Assembly (NCBI GenBank): GCA_019117485.1
Contig: DWZQ01000016.1
Coordinates: 1 to 34,922, forward strand
Length of the DNA stretch: 34,922 bases
Source of the DNA: Candidatus Agathobaculum intestinipullorum
GTDB taxonomy: Bacteria; Bacillota; Clostridia; Oscillospirales; Butyricicoccaceae
Reading direction: 5' to 3'
Each line of letters opens with the position of its first letter. Within the stretch, counting starts at the first letter, position 1. Of this stretch, positions 1 through 6,986 are shown in pieces. The notes under the pieces were generated by a model, which had not been told where the DNA came from, ran no database searches, and was given only the letters and a program-made list of their open reading frames with translations. Made by a program: the position numbers and the translations under genes.

Positions 1-52
1 CAAGAAAAGGCGGTACGCTACCCCTCCACGGGGCGCATACCGCCTTTTCTTG
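1..52. terminator. Bidirectional intrinsic terminator
   Basis: The 15-base arms at 1-15 and 38-52 are perfect reverse complements, with an inner CCCC/GGGG helix. The outer arms are A-rich on one side and T-rich on the other, so the hairpin can stop transcription in either direction. It lies downstream of the truncated XRE gene on the minus strand; whatever lies to its left is outside the window. Confidence 0.8.
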
Positions 53-113
53 TTATCCAGCCCTCCGGCTGTATCGGTTGAGCAAAAGTCAGCATGGGAT
101 TGGTGTGGTATCT

Positions 114-242
114 TTAATTATGTGAAACTCCAACCTCCCATTTACTGACCGCCTGTCGCGACACGCCCAGCGTGATTGCGAGGTCTTCCTGTGACAGGCT
201 GCGCTTTTTGCGCAGATCGGTGATTTTTTCTCCCAGTGTCAT
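114..242 (-). pseudogene. Truncated XRE-family helix-turn-helix protein (42 aa)
   Basis: The reading frame gives a 42-residue protein that matches the first part of XRE/HTH_3 repressors: a KITDLRKKRSLSQ helix, then LGVSRQAVSKWE, which is the recognition-helix signature. It stops four residues after the spot where family members continue into a proline-aspartate turn and further helices. The start is well supported: an AAGGAGGTAAC ribosome binding site lies just upstream of the ATG and a TATAAT -10 box sits at 272-277 (minus strand). I see no continuation in the other two frames before the terminator at 1-52, so the 3' part looks deleted rather than frameshifted. It could still be expressed as a mini-HTH protein. 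Classing it as a decayed gene is inference. Confidence 0.6.
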
Positions 243-343
243 GTTGCGTTACCTCCTTATTTGATGAGGCCATTATACCGAAAACTGTGGTAGCAGACCA
301 CCATGTCTGGTTGGAAATCGCGCAACCTGCGGTTGCGAATGAA

Positions 344-380
344 AAAAACAGCGCGTTTTTGCGTCAAACGCGCTGTTTTT
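344..380 (-). terminator. Terminator of the malQ/HAD-LUD operon
   Basis: AACAGCGCGTTT at 347-358 pairs perfectly with 366-377, and the outer A/T tracts extend the stem. On the minus strand the stem is followed by a run of T. It lies 13 bases after the stop of the HAD-LUD gene. Confidence 0.85.
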
Positions 381-392
381 ACTGTGCACTTC

Positions 393-1631
393 TCAGTAGC
401 CGAGCGGCTCGCCAATCAGCACGATCTCGCAGCGCTCCATGCGTTGCGGCGGTCCCATGTGGATGACCATCGCGCGGCAGATACGCTCCGGGCTGCGGCA
501 GTCGTGGCACTGGCCGTCGACTGCGCAGGGCGTTTTCTTGTTTAGCCGCTGTGCGTTTTTCGGCGCCGCAACGTTGCGTGCACGGTCGACCGCGCTTTGC
601 AGGTCGGGGCACAGCTTGTTGATACCGCAGACAAAGATGCAGCGCTTCGGCCCGTACAGCGTGCCGGAGACACGGTTGCATGCACCGTCGATGTTGACGA
701 CTTCGCCGGTTTCGCTCAATGCATTGGCTGAACTGAGATAGATATCCGGCGTCTGGAAAAACTCACCGGGCGTGACCCAGTGCCAGTGTACGTCGGTGCT
801 GCTGTCGAACGCGTCGGGCAGGCCGAGTTGCTGCAAGGTGATCGAGCCGCCAAGCGACACCGATTTGCCCGCACACGCTTCGGCCAGATAGCCGCGCGCG
901 TCAGCGGCGGTCGGGAAGTAAGTAAAGCCAAAACCGCGCGAGGTAAACGCTTTGCAGATCGCGTCGACGGCCAGCGGGCCGCGCTCAAACAGCGGCAGTA
1001 GCTCGGCGGGGCTGTGCACGAGCGCGTCCGCGCCCGCCGCAGTCAGCTCTTCTGCCGGGCGGAACCCCCATGTTACACCGACGGCGGACAGGCCGGCGTT
1101 CTTCGCGGTCTGCATGTCGGTGGCGCTGTCCCCAATGTACAGCGTGGTCGTCGGGTCGCCGCCCAGTTCGCGCAGCAGTTGTAAGGTGCTTGTGGGGTCT
1201 GGCTTGCGCGGCGTATCCGGCCGCTCGCCATACGTTATCTGCACCAGATCGCCGAAAAAGTGACGGATCAGGCTTTTGGCAGCCAAGTCGTATTTGTTGG
1301 ACAGTACGCCGACCGATACACCGGCTTTTTTCAGCTGCTTGAGCAGCGGCAGGATGCCGTCATACGGCTGGGTGCGGTTCATCATACGTTCGCCGTAAGC
1401 CGTGCGGAAATCGTCGAGACAGGTGTCGATCATGGCTTCGGTACGCTTTTCCTCGGGAATACAGCGTGTGACCAGATTGCGCACACCGTGGCCGACGCGC
1501 ACGCGTGTTTCTTCCTCGGTTACGGCGGCAAAACCGTGCCGTAGCAGGGCATAGTTGACACTGTCGCACAGGTCGCCCAGCGTATTGAGCAGCGTGCCGT
1601 CCAGATCAAAAATGGCAGTGGTAATTTTCAT
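393..1631 (-). CDS. HAD-family phosphatase fused to a LUD domain
   Basis: This 412-residue protein has two parts. Residues 1-215 are a phosphoglycolate-phosphatase-like HAD hydrolase: DLDGT at 9-13 (nucleophile D9, acid D11), S111 of motif II, K143 of motif III and GDSATD at 167-172. Residues 218-412 are a LUD domain (DUF162, the LutC/YkgG family), with LGGSITL at 260-266, SGTLYGPK at 322-329, GINKL at 336-340 and a cysteine-rich tail with five cysteines between 369 and 402. The HAD half should hydrolyse a small phosphate ester such as 2-phosphoglycolate. The LUD half is related to lactate-utilisation proteins, but solo LUD proteins in clostridia have no firm function. The ATG has an AAGGATCA ribosome binding site and lies 26 bases after malQ, so the two are probably cotranscribed. 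The two domains are normally separate proteins. Domain calls are firm; a joint function is unknown. Confidence 0.85.
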   Translation of the reverse strand: MKITTAIFDLDGTLLNTLGDLCDSVNYALLRHGFAAVTEEETRVRVGHGVRNLVTRCIPEEKRTEAMIDTCLDDFRTAYGERMMNRTQPYDGILPLLKQLKKAGVSVGVLSNKYDLAAKSLIRHFFGDLVQITYGERPDTPRKPDPTSTLQLLRELGGDPTTTLYIGDSATDMQTAKNAGLSAVGVTWGFRPAEELTAAGADALVHSPAELLPLFERGPLAVDAICKAFTSRGFGFTYFPTAADARGYLAEACAGKSVSLGGSITLQQLGLPDAFDSSTDVHWHWVTPGEFFQTPDIYLSSANALSETGEVVNIDGACNRVSGTLYGPKRCIFVCGINKLCPDLQSAVDRARNVAAPKNAQRLNKKTPCAVDGQCHDCRSPERICRAMVIHMGPPQRMERCEIVLIGEPLGY

Positions 1632-1657
1632 GGTTCTTGTGATCCTTTATGTTGCGA

Positions 1658-3151
1658 TTAGGCGCGCAGATAGGTCTGCGTAATCTCGCCCAGCATGGAC
1701 GAAACCGTCGGGTTGAGCGCTTCGCGGCGCACGCGCCAGCGCCAGTTTTGGCCGCCGATCGTGGCGGGGGTGTTCATGCGCGCGTCTGCGCCAAGCGAGA
1801 GCAGATCTTGCAGCGTGGTCATCGCAATGCGCGCAGGCGACGCCCATACGCTCTTGATTGCGCTCCAGCCCATGGCCTCGCTGGTCGAAGTGCGCAGGTA
1901 GCGGTAAGCGAACTGCCGCTCGGGTTCGGTGCAGATGTCCATGATCTGCTCGCACACGGTCTGTGAGTCGTGCGTGGAGGTGTAGACGATGCTGTTGGGC
2001 ACAAAGTTATGCGGCAGGTGCTCGTTATCGTAACCGGGCGTAAAGCCGAAGATCAGTACCTTCATGCCCGGATAGCCGCTGTCCGCGAGAAGTTCGCGTA
2101 CTTCGTCGGTCATAACGCCCAAGTCCTCCGCAATCAGCGGAAGCTCGCCCAGTTCTTTCTTCATCGCGTCGAACAACTCCATGCCCGGCCCCTTGCGCCA
2201 GTGGCCCTTAACGGCAGTTTCCTCCGTCGCGCGCACCTCCCAGTAAGCCGCAAAGCCGCGGAAGTGGTCAAGACGGATGACGTCAAACAGCGCCATGTTG
2301 CTCTTCATGCGCCAGATCCACCATGCAAAACCCTCGGCACGGTGCGCGTCCCAGTCGTATACCGGGTTGCCCCACAGCTGGCCGGTTTCGGAATAGTAGT
2401 CGGGCGGTACCCCCGCGACTAGCTTGGGGCTTTTATCTGCCTTGAGCTTGAACAGATTGGGGTGCGTCCACACGTCGGACGAGTCAGCCGAAATATAAAT
2501 CGGGATATCGCCGATGATCTGGATGCCGTGCTCGTTGGCATATTCGCGCAGCGCAGTCCACTGGGTGAAAAAGATGTATTGCAGGAAGATACGGAAGTCG
2601 ATCTCATCCCGCAGTTCCTCGGTGACCTTTGCGAGCGCTTCGGGCTTGCGGTCGCGCACCGCCTTTTCCGGCCACATGTAGACCGGCATATGGTGGTACT
2701 TTTCTTCCTTGAGTGCCATGAACAGCGCGTAGTCGGGCAGCCAGTCGGCGTTTTTCTCGGTGAACGCGTCGATCTTTTTGCGCAGCTCATCGTCGACGCG
2801 GGAATAGGCTTTGCGGAACAGCGGCCAACGGGTATCGGCTAACTGCTCGAAGTCTGCCGTATCGGGCGAGGCTTCAAAGTCGCCGGACTTGACTTCATCC
2901 GCGGTCAGCAGCCCGTCCTCCACCAGAAGGTCTAAGTCGATCAGGTACGGGTTGCCTGCTGCTGCGGAAAAGCACTGGTAAGGCGAATCGCCAAAGCCGG
3001 TGTGGCCGAGCGGGAGCACTTGCCAGTAGGTCTGGTGCGCCGCGGCCAGAAAGTCAATGAATTCATAGGCAGTTTTGCCCATCGTGCCAACGCCGTGCGG
3101 CGAGGGCAGGGAAGTGACGTGCGCCAACACGCCGCTTGATCGTTTGAACAT
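1658..3151 (-). CDS. malQ: 4-alpha-glucanotransferase (amylomaltase)
   Basis: This 497-residue GH77 enzyme transfers alpha-1,4-glucan segments between malto-oligosaccharides and works in the cytoplasm in maltodextrin and glycogen turnover. The N-terminus RSSGVLAHVTSLPSPHG is typical. The three catalytic regions are visible: RLDHFRG (nucleophile Asp), IAEDLG (acid/base Glu) and THDSQT (transition-state Asp). Length is normal for the family. An in-frame ATG lies 15 bases upstream, but it has no ribosome binding site and its own GGGGGA serves the ATG at 3151, so I chose the latter. A strong promoter precedes it. It is the first gene of an operon with the HAD-LUD fusion, and no other maltose genes are adjacent. 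Confidence 0.95.
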   Translation of the reverse strand: MFKRSSGVLAHVTSLPSPHGVGTMGKTAYEFIDFLAAAHQTYWQVLPLGHTGFGDSPYQCFSAAAGNPYLIDLDLLVEDGLLTADEVKSGDFEASPDTADFEQLADTRWPLFRKAYSRVDDELRKKIDAFTEKNADWLPDYALFMALKEEKYHHMPVYMWPEKAVRDRKPEALAKVTEELRDEIDFRIFLQYIFFTQWTALREYANEHGIQIIGDIPIYISADSSDVWTHPNLFKLKADKSPKLVAGVPPDYYSETGQLWGNPVYDWDAHRAEGFAWWIWRMKSNMALFDVIRLDHFRGFAAYWEVRATEETAVKGHWRKGPGMELFDAMKKELGELPLIAEDLGVMTDEVRELLADSGYPGMKVLIFGFTPGYDNEHLPHNFVPNSIVYTSTHDSQTVCEQIMDICTEPERQFAYRYLRTSTSEAMGWSAIKSVWASPARIAMTTLQDLLSLGADARMNTPATIGGQNWRWRVRREALNPTVSSMLGEITQTYLRA

Positions 3152-3180
3152 AGAGTCATCCCCCATTTGCGTATAGTGGT

Positions 3181-3210
3181 ATTATAGCGTGAAAAATGGA
3201 AATTTGTCAA
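3181..3210 (-). promoter_or_regulatory. malQ promoter (sigma-A type)
   Basis: On the minus strand TTGACA (3205-3210) is followed after 18 bases by TATAAT (3181-3186). It is arranged back to back with the trmB promoter; the two -35 boxes are six bases apart. Confidence 0.85.
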
Positions 3211-3216
3211 TTTTTC

Positions 3217-3245
3217 TTGCCAAGCGTGTGCGGGCGGGATATAAT
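3217..3245 (+). promoter_or_regulatory. trmB promoter (sigma-A type)
   Basis: TTGCCA (3217-3222), 17-base spacer, TATAAT (3240-3245), 42 bases before the trmB start. Confidence 0.8.
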
Positions 3246-3287
3246 AAAAAGGCTGAAAAATACACTGGATAAAGGGGAATTTGACGC

Positions 3288-3947
3288 ATGAGAATGCGCA
3301 AAAAGAAAAATCTTGACATTCGTTTCGCCGCCTGCGCGGACGTGATGGCCTTTGAACCGAAAGAAAAACGCGGCAAATGGCGCGCTTTGTTCGGTAACGA
3401 TCATCCGCTGCACGTTGAGATTGGCTGCGGGAAAGGACGTTTTGCTATCGGCATGGCAGAGCAGCACCCGGATATCAATTTCATTGCGGTCGAGCGGGAA
3501 GAAGGCGCGCTCATCATGGCGGCTGAACGCTGTCAGCAGCAGCCGCTTCCCAACCTGCGTTTTGTGTCATTTGATGCGGCAGAGTTGCGCGACGTGTTCG
3601 CGCCCGGCGAGGTCGACCGCATCTACCTGAATTTTTCCGACCCGTGGCCGCCCAACCGGCAACGTAAGCGCCGTCTGACATGGCGCGCCTATCTCGAGGT
3701 ATATGACGAGATACTGAAGCAACAGGGCGATATCTGTTTTAAGACCGATAACCAGCGCTTTTTTGAGTGGACGCTCGCGGAGATCTGCCAGTTCGGTTGG
3801 TTAATCCAGAATATTTCGCTCGACCTGCACCATTCGGATTTCGAGGGCAATGTGATGACCGAGTACGAGGAGAAATTCTCGTCGGAAGGCGCGCGTATCT
3901 ACCGGCTCGAGGCCAGACGCCGCTTGCCGGAGTTCTTGCGCAAGTGA
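3288..3947 (+). CDS. trmB: tRNA (guanine-N7-)-methyltransferase
   Basis: This 219-residue SAM-dependent enzyme makes m7G46 in the variable loop of tRNAs. The SAM-binding motif EIGCGKGRFA, the family signature FSDPWPPNRQRKRRLT, the FKTDN segment and the C-terminal TEYEEKF motif are all present in the expected order, and the length is normal. The ATG at 3288 has AAGGGG ten bases upstream; a second in-frame ATG two codons later has no better site. It is monocistronic between its own promoter and the terminator that follows. Confidence 0.96.
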   Translation: MRMRKKKNLDIRFAACADVMAFEPKEKRGKWRALFGNDHPLHVEIGCGKGRFAIGMAEQHPDINFIAVEREEGALIMAAERCQQQPLPNLRFVSFDAAELRDVFAPGEVDRIYLNFSDPWPPNRQRKRRLTWRAYLEVYDEILKQQGDICFKTDNQRFFEWTLAEICQFGWLIQNISLDLHHSDFEGNVMTEYEEKFSSEGARIYRLEARRRLPEFLRK

Positions 3948-3956
3948 TAATCGAGT

Positions 3957-3982
3957 AAAAAGCGGCCGTTGGCCGCTTTTTT
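3957..3982 (+). terminator. trmB terminator
   Basis: AAAAAGCGGCC pairs with GGCCGCTTTTTT around a three-base loop, ten bases after the trmB stop. Confidence 0.85.
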
Positions 3983-4013
3983 ATTGCCGTGAGGAGCAGT
4001 GGTAAAATGGTTA

Positions 4014-4041
4014 TTGACATACGTCAGAAATGTGCTATGAT
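4014..4041 (+). promoter_or_regulatory. Promoter of the NifX-like/DUF134 operon
   Basis: TTGACA (4014-4019), 16-base spacer, TATGAT (4036-4041). The predicted start site is near 4048-4050, just before a perfect palindrome. Confidence 0.8.
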
Positions 4042-4051
4042 AGAAATATAA

Positions 4052-4065
4052 CCGGCATATGCCGG
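4052..4065. promoter_or_regulatory. Palindromic operator candidate
   Basis: CCGGCATATGCCGG is a perfect 14-base palindrome placed right at the predicted transcription start, between the -10 box and the GGAGG ribosome binding site. A dimeric repressor bound here would block transcription. The DUF134 protein encoded in the same operon is a candidate binder, which is inference. Confidence 0.55.
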
Positions 4066-4088
4066 AAATAAAACGGAGGCGCATTTCT

Positions 4089-4493
4089 ATGAAAATTGCA
4101 GTAACCTACGAGGATGGGCAGATCTTCCAGCATTTTGGACACACCGCCCAGTTCAAAGTATATGAGGCGCAGGATGGGAAAATCCTTTCCTCGCAGATCG
4201 TTGACACCAACGGCAGCGGACACGGCGCACTGGCAGGATTCCTTGCGGCGCAGGGTGTGGATACGCTGATCTGTGGCGGCATCGGCGGCGGTGCGCAGAT
4301 GGCGCTGGCTGAGGCGAATATCCGTCTGCTCGGCGGTGTGCAGGGCGATGCGGATGCGGCGGTCGAGGCGTTTTTATCGGGATTATTGGTGTACAATCCG
4401 GAAGTCAAGTGCAGCCACCACGAGCACCACGGGGAAGGGCATGATTGTGCGTCGCATGGCGACCATGCCTGTGGCGGCCACTGTCACGGTTAA
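4089..4493 (+). CDS. NifX/NifB-type dinitrogenase cofactor-binding domain protein with His-rich tail
   Basis: This 134-residue protein belongs to the dinitrogenase iron-molybdenum cofactor biosynthesis family (PF02579). The start MKIAVTYEDGQIFQHFGH and the glycine-rich ICGGIGGGAQMAL loop are typical. In non-nitrogen-fixing clostridia such proteins are thought to carry iron-sulfur or other metal clusters; no nif genes are nearby. The last 27 residues are packed with His and Cys, a likely metal-binding tail. An in-frame ATG 30 bases upstream falls inside the palindrome and has no ribosome binding site, while GGAGG precedes the chosen ATG. The next gene starts three bases after the stop, so the two are translationally linked. 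Confidence 0.85.
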   Translation: MKIAVTYEDGQIFQHFGHTAQFKVYEAQDGKILSSQIVDTNGSGHGALAGFLAAQGVDTLICGGIGGGAQMALAEANIRLLGGVQGDADAAVEAFLSGLLVYNPEVKCSHHEHHGEGHDCASHGDHACGGHCHG

Positions 4494-4496
4494 ACC

Positions 4497-4859
4497 ATGC
4501 CCAGACCGAAAAAATGCCGCCGTGTGTGTGGGCTGCCGGTTTGCCGGGAGTTTGGCCCGCACGGAATTGGCTGCACGAGTGAGCCGGTCGTGCTCGGGCT
4601 GGATGAATTTGAGGTCATCCGACTGATTGATCGAGAGGGTTTGCAGCAGGAGCAGGCGGCCGCGCAGATGGGCGTTGCGCGCACAACCGTGCAGGCAATG
4701 TATAACGAAGCACGGCGCAAAATTGCGTCCTGTTTGGTGGATGGCAAAGCGTTGCGTATCGAAGGCGGTGATGTCGCAGTGTGTGAAAAGCGCGCGCAAT
4801 GCGCGCGCGGCGGATGCTGTGGGCATCACGCCTGCGCAAAACAAAAACCGGAGGGCTGA
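4497..4859 (+). CDS. DUF134 family DNA-binding protein
   Basis: This 120-residue protein matches DUF134: the N-terminal MPRPKKCRRVCGLP with a third Cys soon after, then VVLGLDEFEVIRLIDREGLQQEQAA and a helix-turn-helix, MGVARTTVQAMYNEARRKIA. DUF134 proteins resemble sigma-70 region 4 and are presumed transcription regulators. N-terminal cysteines and a C-terminal tail with five Cys and two His suggest metal or cluster sensing. It starts three bases after the NifX-like gene, a pairing seen repeatedly in clostridia and archaea. I infer that it may control its own operon through the palindrome at 4052-4065. The stop codon sits in the loop of the terminator. Confidence 0.85.
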   Translation: MPRPKKCRRVCGLPVCREFGPHGIGCTSEPVVLGLDEFEVIRLIDREGLQQEQAAAQMGVARTTVQAMYNEARRKIASCLVDGKALRIEGGDVAVCEKRAQCARGGCCGHHACAKQKPEG

Positions 4860-4872
4860 ACCCTCCGGTTTT
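4844..4872. terminator. Bidirectional terminator, overlapping the DUF134 stop codon
   Basis: AAAACCGGAGGG (4844-4855) pairs perfectly with 4861-4872. The TGA stop of the DUF134 gene lies in the loop. The facing gene on the minus strand ends at 4877, so the hairpin serves both. Confidence 0.85.
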
Positions 4873-4876
4873 CTTA

Positions 4877-5515
4877 TTATAGTTTGGTGTAGCCGCGTGG
4901 GGTGACGATTGCGTCCAGCGGTACGCCTGCCGCGCAGGCAGGACAATTCTTGCCGCGCACAAAGTTATGGTAATGCGGGAAATCCTCGCCCGAGAACAGG
5001 CTAAACACCGGTTTGCCGTCAAGCTCGGTGATGTTGGAGAACAGTGCTGCATAACCAGCTACACGGCCGCCATAATATTCGATGCACTCGCGCGCCTGCG
5101 ACAGCGTCTGGCCGGTCGATGCGGTGTTGACCATAATGAGCGCGTTGCGATGCTCGACCATCGGGTGCAGGTTATCTGCAAACATAAATTGGCCGTTGAC
5201 ATTGACATCCGGCTCGACAAGATAAATATTTTTGTTGGTGTTCATACTGCCTATGCCGGAACTCGCCAGCGCACGCGCCACATAGGCGCCGATGTACTCC
5301 GTGCCTTCCAGACAAAGCAGGGTATCAATGCTGACGCCAGAATAGCGGAAAGCGATGCTGCGCGCGGCTTCAATCGCCATAGCCATGTTGTGCTTGATCT
5401 CGGACATGTCAATATAGTAATTGATATGCGAGTGGTTGGTCGCAAAATGGCCCGGGATTGCGTCGGCATACAGGCGCGAATTGGAGTGGGAAACAATACG
5501 GATGGGTTGCTGCAT
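4877..5515 (-). CDS. Phosphoribosyltransferase-like protein (orotate PRTase family, degenerate PRPP loop)
   Basis: This 212-residue protein has the layout of type I phosphoribosyltransferases of the kind usually labelled orotate PRTase-like in clostridia. A strand-loop segment at 127-138 (IMVNTASTGQTL) lines up with the PRPP-binding loop, but the two acidic residues of that motif are replaced by Asn and Thr. A CPAC motif lies at 191-194. No pyrimidine genes are nearby, so I do not assign pyrE. The ATG at 5515 is preceded by AAAGGCGG and a good promoter; the frame is open further upstream but lacks start signals. The fold is moderately certain; the substrate is unknown. Confidence 0.7.
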   Translation of the reverse strand: MQQPIRIVSHSNSRLYADAIPGHFATNHSHINYYIDMSEIKHNMAMAIEAARSIAFRYSGVSIDTLLCLEGTEYIGAYVARALASSGIGSMNTNKNIYLVEPDVNVNGQFMFADNLHPMVEHRNALIMVNTASTGQTLSQARECIEYYGGRVAGYAALFSNITELDGKPVFSLFSGEDFPHYHNFVRGKNCPACAAGVPLDAIVTPRGYTKL

Positions 5516-5557
5516 AATCTGACCGCCTTTCTTCGTCCGGTATCGGTTGACAAGCCT

Positions 5558-5586
5558 ATTATAGCGCAAATTCGCACGCAGGGCAA
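5558..5586 (-). promoter_or_regulatory. Promoter of the PRTase-like gene
   Basis: Minus strand TTGCCC (5581-5586), 17-base spacer, TATAAT (5558-5563). Confidence 0.7.
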
Positions 5587-5616
5587 GAAAAAAGCCGGTA
5601 ACAGGCCGCAAAGCAT

Positions 5617-5647
5617 AAAAAACCCCGCCGCAGTACGGCAGGGTTTT
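5617..5647 (-). terminator. Terminator of the infC-rpmI-rplT operon
   Basis: On the minus strand AAAACCCTGCCG pairs with CGGCGGGGTTTT (one U-G pair) around TACTG, followed by six T. It starts nine bases after the rplT stop. Confidence 0.85.
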
Positions 5648-5655
5648 GATGCAGA

Positions 5656-6009
5656 TTAAAGAGCAGCCTTGGCCTTTTCTGCCAGTGCGGCGAACGCGGC
5701 CTTGTCGTTGACAGCCAGATCAGCGAGCATCTTACGGTTCAGATCGATGCCAGCCTTCTTCAGGCCGTTCATGAAGCGGCTGTAGTTCATGTCGCAGGTC
5801 TTGGCAGCAGCCGAGATGCGGGTGATCCACAGGCGGCGGAAGTCACGCTTCTTCTGCTTGCGGCCGATATAGGCATACTTCAGGCTCTTCATGACCGCCT
5901 GATTGGCGACACGGTAGTGGGTGGACTTGGCGCCCCAGTAGCCCTTGGCCAGACGCAGGATCTTCTTTCTTCTTTTGCGCGTCATCATTGCGCCCTTAAC
6001 TCTTGCCAT
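5656..6009 (-). CDS. rplT: 50S ribosomal protein L20
   Basis: This 117-residue basic protein carries the L20 signature [25 protein letters not shown] and the C-terminal [19 protein letters not shown]20 binds 23S rRNA and is needed early in 50S assembly. It is last in infC-rpmI-rplT, with AGGAGG before the ATG and 36 bases after rpmI. In Bacillus and E. coli L20 represses its own operon through the mRNA, so control by the structured infC leader is plausible. Confidence 0.98.
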   Translation of the reverse strand: MARVKGAMMTRKRRKKILRLAKGYWGAKSTHYRVANQAVMKSLKYAYIGRKQKKRDFRRLWITRISAAAKTCDMNYSRFMNGLKKAGIDLNRKMLADLAVNDKAAFAALAEKAKAAL

Positions 6010-6045
6010 TGTGATTGCCTCCTATATGAAAGATATGTTGTTAAC

Positions 6046-6249
6046 TTACTTGTACGGCAGCAGACGCTTGAGCTGCGCTACGTTGGTAGAATCCGCAAAG
6101 CCTTCCTTGCGGAGGTGGCGCTTGAGCTTGGTGTTCTTGCCGTGGCCATTGAGCAGGTGGCGCTTGCCAACATGGCCGCGCTTGAACTTGCCGTTCTTGG
6201 TTACGGAGAATCTTTTCTTGGCACCGCTGTGCGTTTTGATCTTAGGCAT
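6046..6249 (-). CDS. rpmI: 50S ribosomal protein L35
   Basis: This 67-residue protein begins MPKIKTHSGAKKRF and contains the L35 segment KRGHVGKRHLL followed by KTKLKRHLRK-like residues. It is slightly longer than the usual 64-65 residues. GAGGAG precedes the ATG. A short GCGC-rich hairpin lies in the 45-base gap after infC. It is the middle gene of the initiation factor/L35/L20 operon. Confidence 0.97.
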   Translation of the reverse strand: MPKIKTHSGAKKRFSVTKNGKFKRGHVGKRHLLNGHGKNTKLKRHLRKEGFADSTNVAQLKRLLPYK

Positions 6250-6294
6250 AAGGTTTACTCCTCTCTGATATTTGCGCGCAAAGCGCGTTTTGGT

Positions 6295-6813
6295 TTACTT
6301 GTCCTTAACGGGCGCCAGAAACATCAGCATCTGGCGGCCTTCGAGCTTGGGCTGCTTTTCCACCGTGCTGCATTCTGCGCACAGCTCCGCAAAGCGATGG
6401 AGCAGATCCTGACCGAGCGACGCGTGCGTGACCTCACGGCCGCGGAAGCGGACTGAAACCTTGACCTTGTCGCCATCCTTGAGGAAACGGCAGGCGTTTT
6501 TCACTTTGGTGTTCAGGTCGCCGACGTCGATATTCGGGGTCAGACGAATCTCTTTGATCTCCACGACGCGCTGATTCTTGCGCGCTTCCTTTTCGCGCTT
6601 GGCCTGCTCGAAACGGAACTTGCCGTAGTCCATAATTTTACACACCGGCGGCTTTGCCTGCGGGGCGATCTTAACCAGATCCATGCCCTTTTCTACGGCG
6701 ATGTCCTGCGCCTGCTGGATGGGGACGATGCCGAGCTGCTGGCCGTCGTCGCCGATCAGGCGGACTTCCTTGTCGCGGATCTCTTCATTGATTTGATGTT
6801 CCATGCTGCTGAT
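6295..6813 (-). CDS. infC: Translation initiation factor IF-3 (probable AUC start)
   Basis: The protein has the full IF-3 layout: HQINEEIRDKEVRLI, KIAPQAKPPVCKIMDYGK, the lysine-rich linker, then the C-domain with VRFRGREVTH. IF-3 binds 30S subunits and rejects non-AUG starts. The first good ATG, at 6804, is 18 bases from the GGAGG, which is too far. Three codons upstream an in-frame ATC (6811-6813) is nine bases from GGAGG and gives a start ISSMEHQINEE that matches clostridial homologues. Many bacterial infC genes use AUU or similar starts so that IF-3 represses itself, so I chose ATC (172 aa). With the ATG the protein would be 169 aa (6295-6804). Confidence 0.95.
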   Translation of the reverse strand: MSSMEHQINEEIRDKEVRLIGDDGQQLGIVPIQQAQDIAVEKGMDLVKIAPQAKPPVCKIMDYGKFRFEQAKREKEARKNQRVVEIKEIRLTPNIDVGDLNTKVKNACRFLKDGDKVKVSVRFRGREVTHASLGQDLLHRFAELCAECSTVEKQPKLEGRQMLMFLAPVKDK

Positions 6814-6980
6814 TGGTAAGCACCTCCAAACGATAAGTGGATAAGACAAAAAGAAAAAGGGGCGGCCAGAAACGACCGTCCTCCCAGAATAAACCGCAAA
6901 ACCGCGCCAAAACAGCTTTGCGCCTTATAAACCCGTTTGCAACTGCTGCGGGTGAGGACATTGCCTTCTTCCTTGTTACC
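6814..6980 (-). ncRNA. infC-rpmI-rplT leader (cis-regulatory)
   Basis: About 165 bases of untranslated leader separate the promoter from infC. They hold no convincing ORF and contain the attenuator hairpin. In other Firmicutes this leader mediates L20 or IF-3 autoregulation. Assigning that mechanism here is inference from position. Confidence 0.55.
6849..6885 (-). terminator. Attenuator hairpin in the infC leader
   Basis: In the minus-strand transcript a GC-rich stem (6859-6885) with the loop TTTC is followed at once by CTTTTTCTTTTTG. It lies about 45 bases upstream of the infC start and about 100 bases downstream of the promoter, so it would end transcription before the operon unless another fold prevails. 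Leaders upstream of infC-rpmI-rplT are known in Firmicutes (the L20 leader). Confidence 0.65.
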
Positions 6981-6986
6981 TGATAA

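Noticed and set aside
4967..5659. 230-codon plus-strand frame opposite the PRTase-like gene
   Set aside because: Shadow frame; the minus-strand gene has a promoter, ribosome binding site and family similarity, and this one has none.
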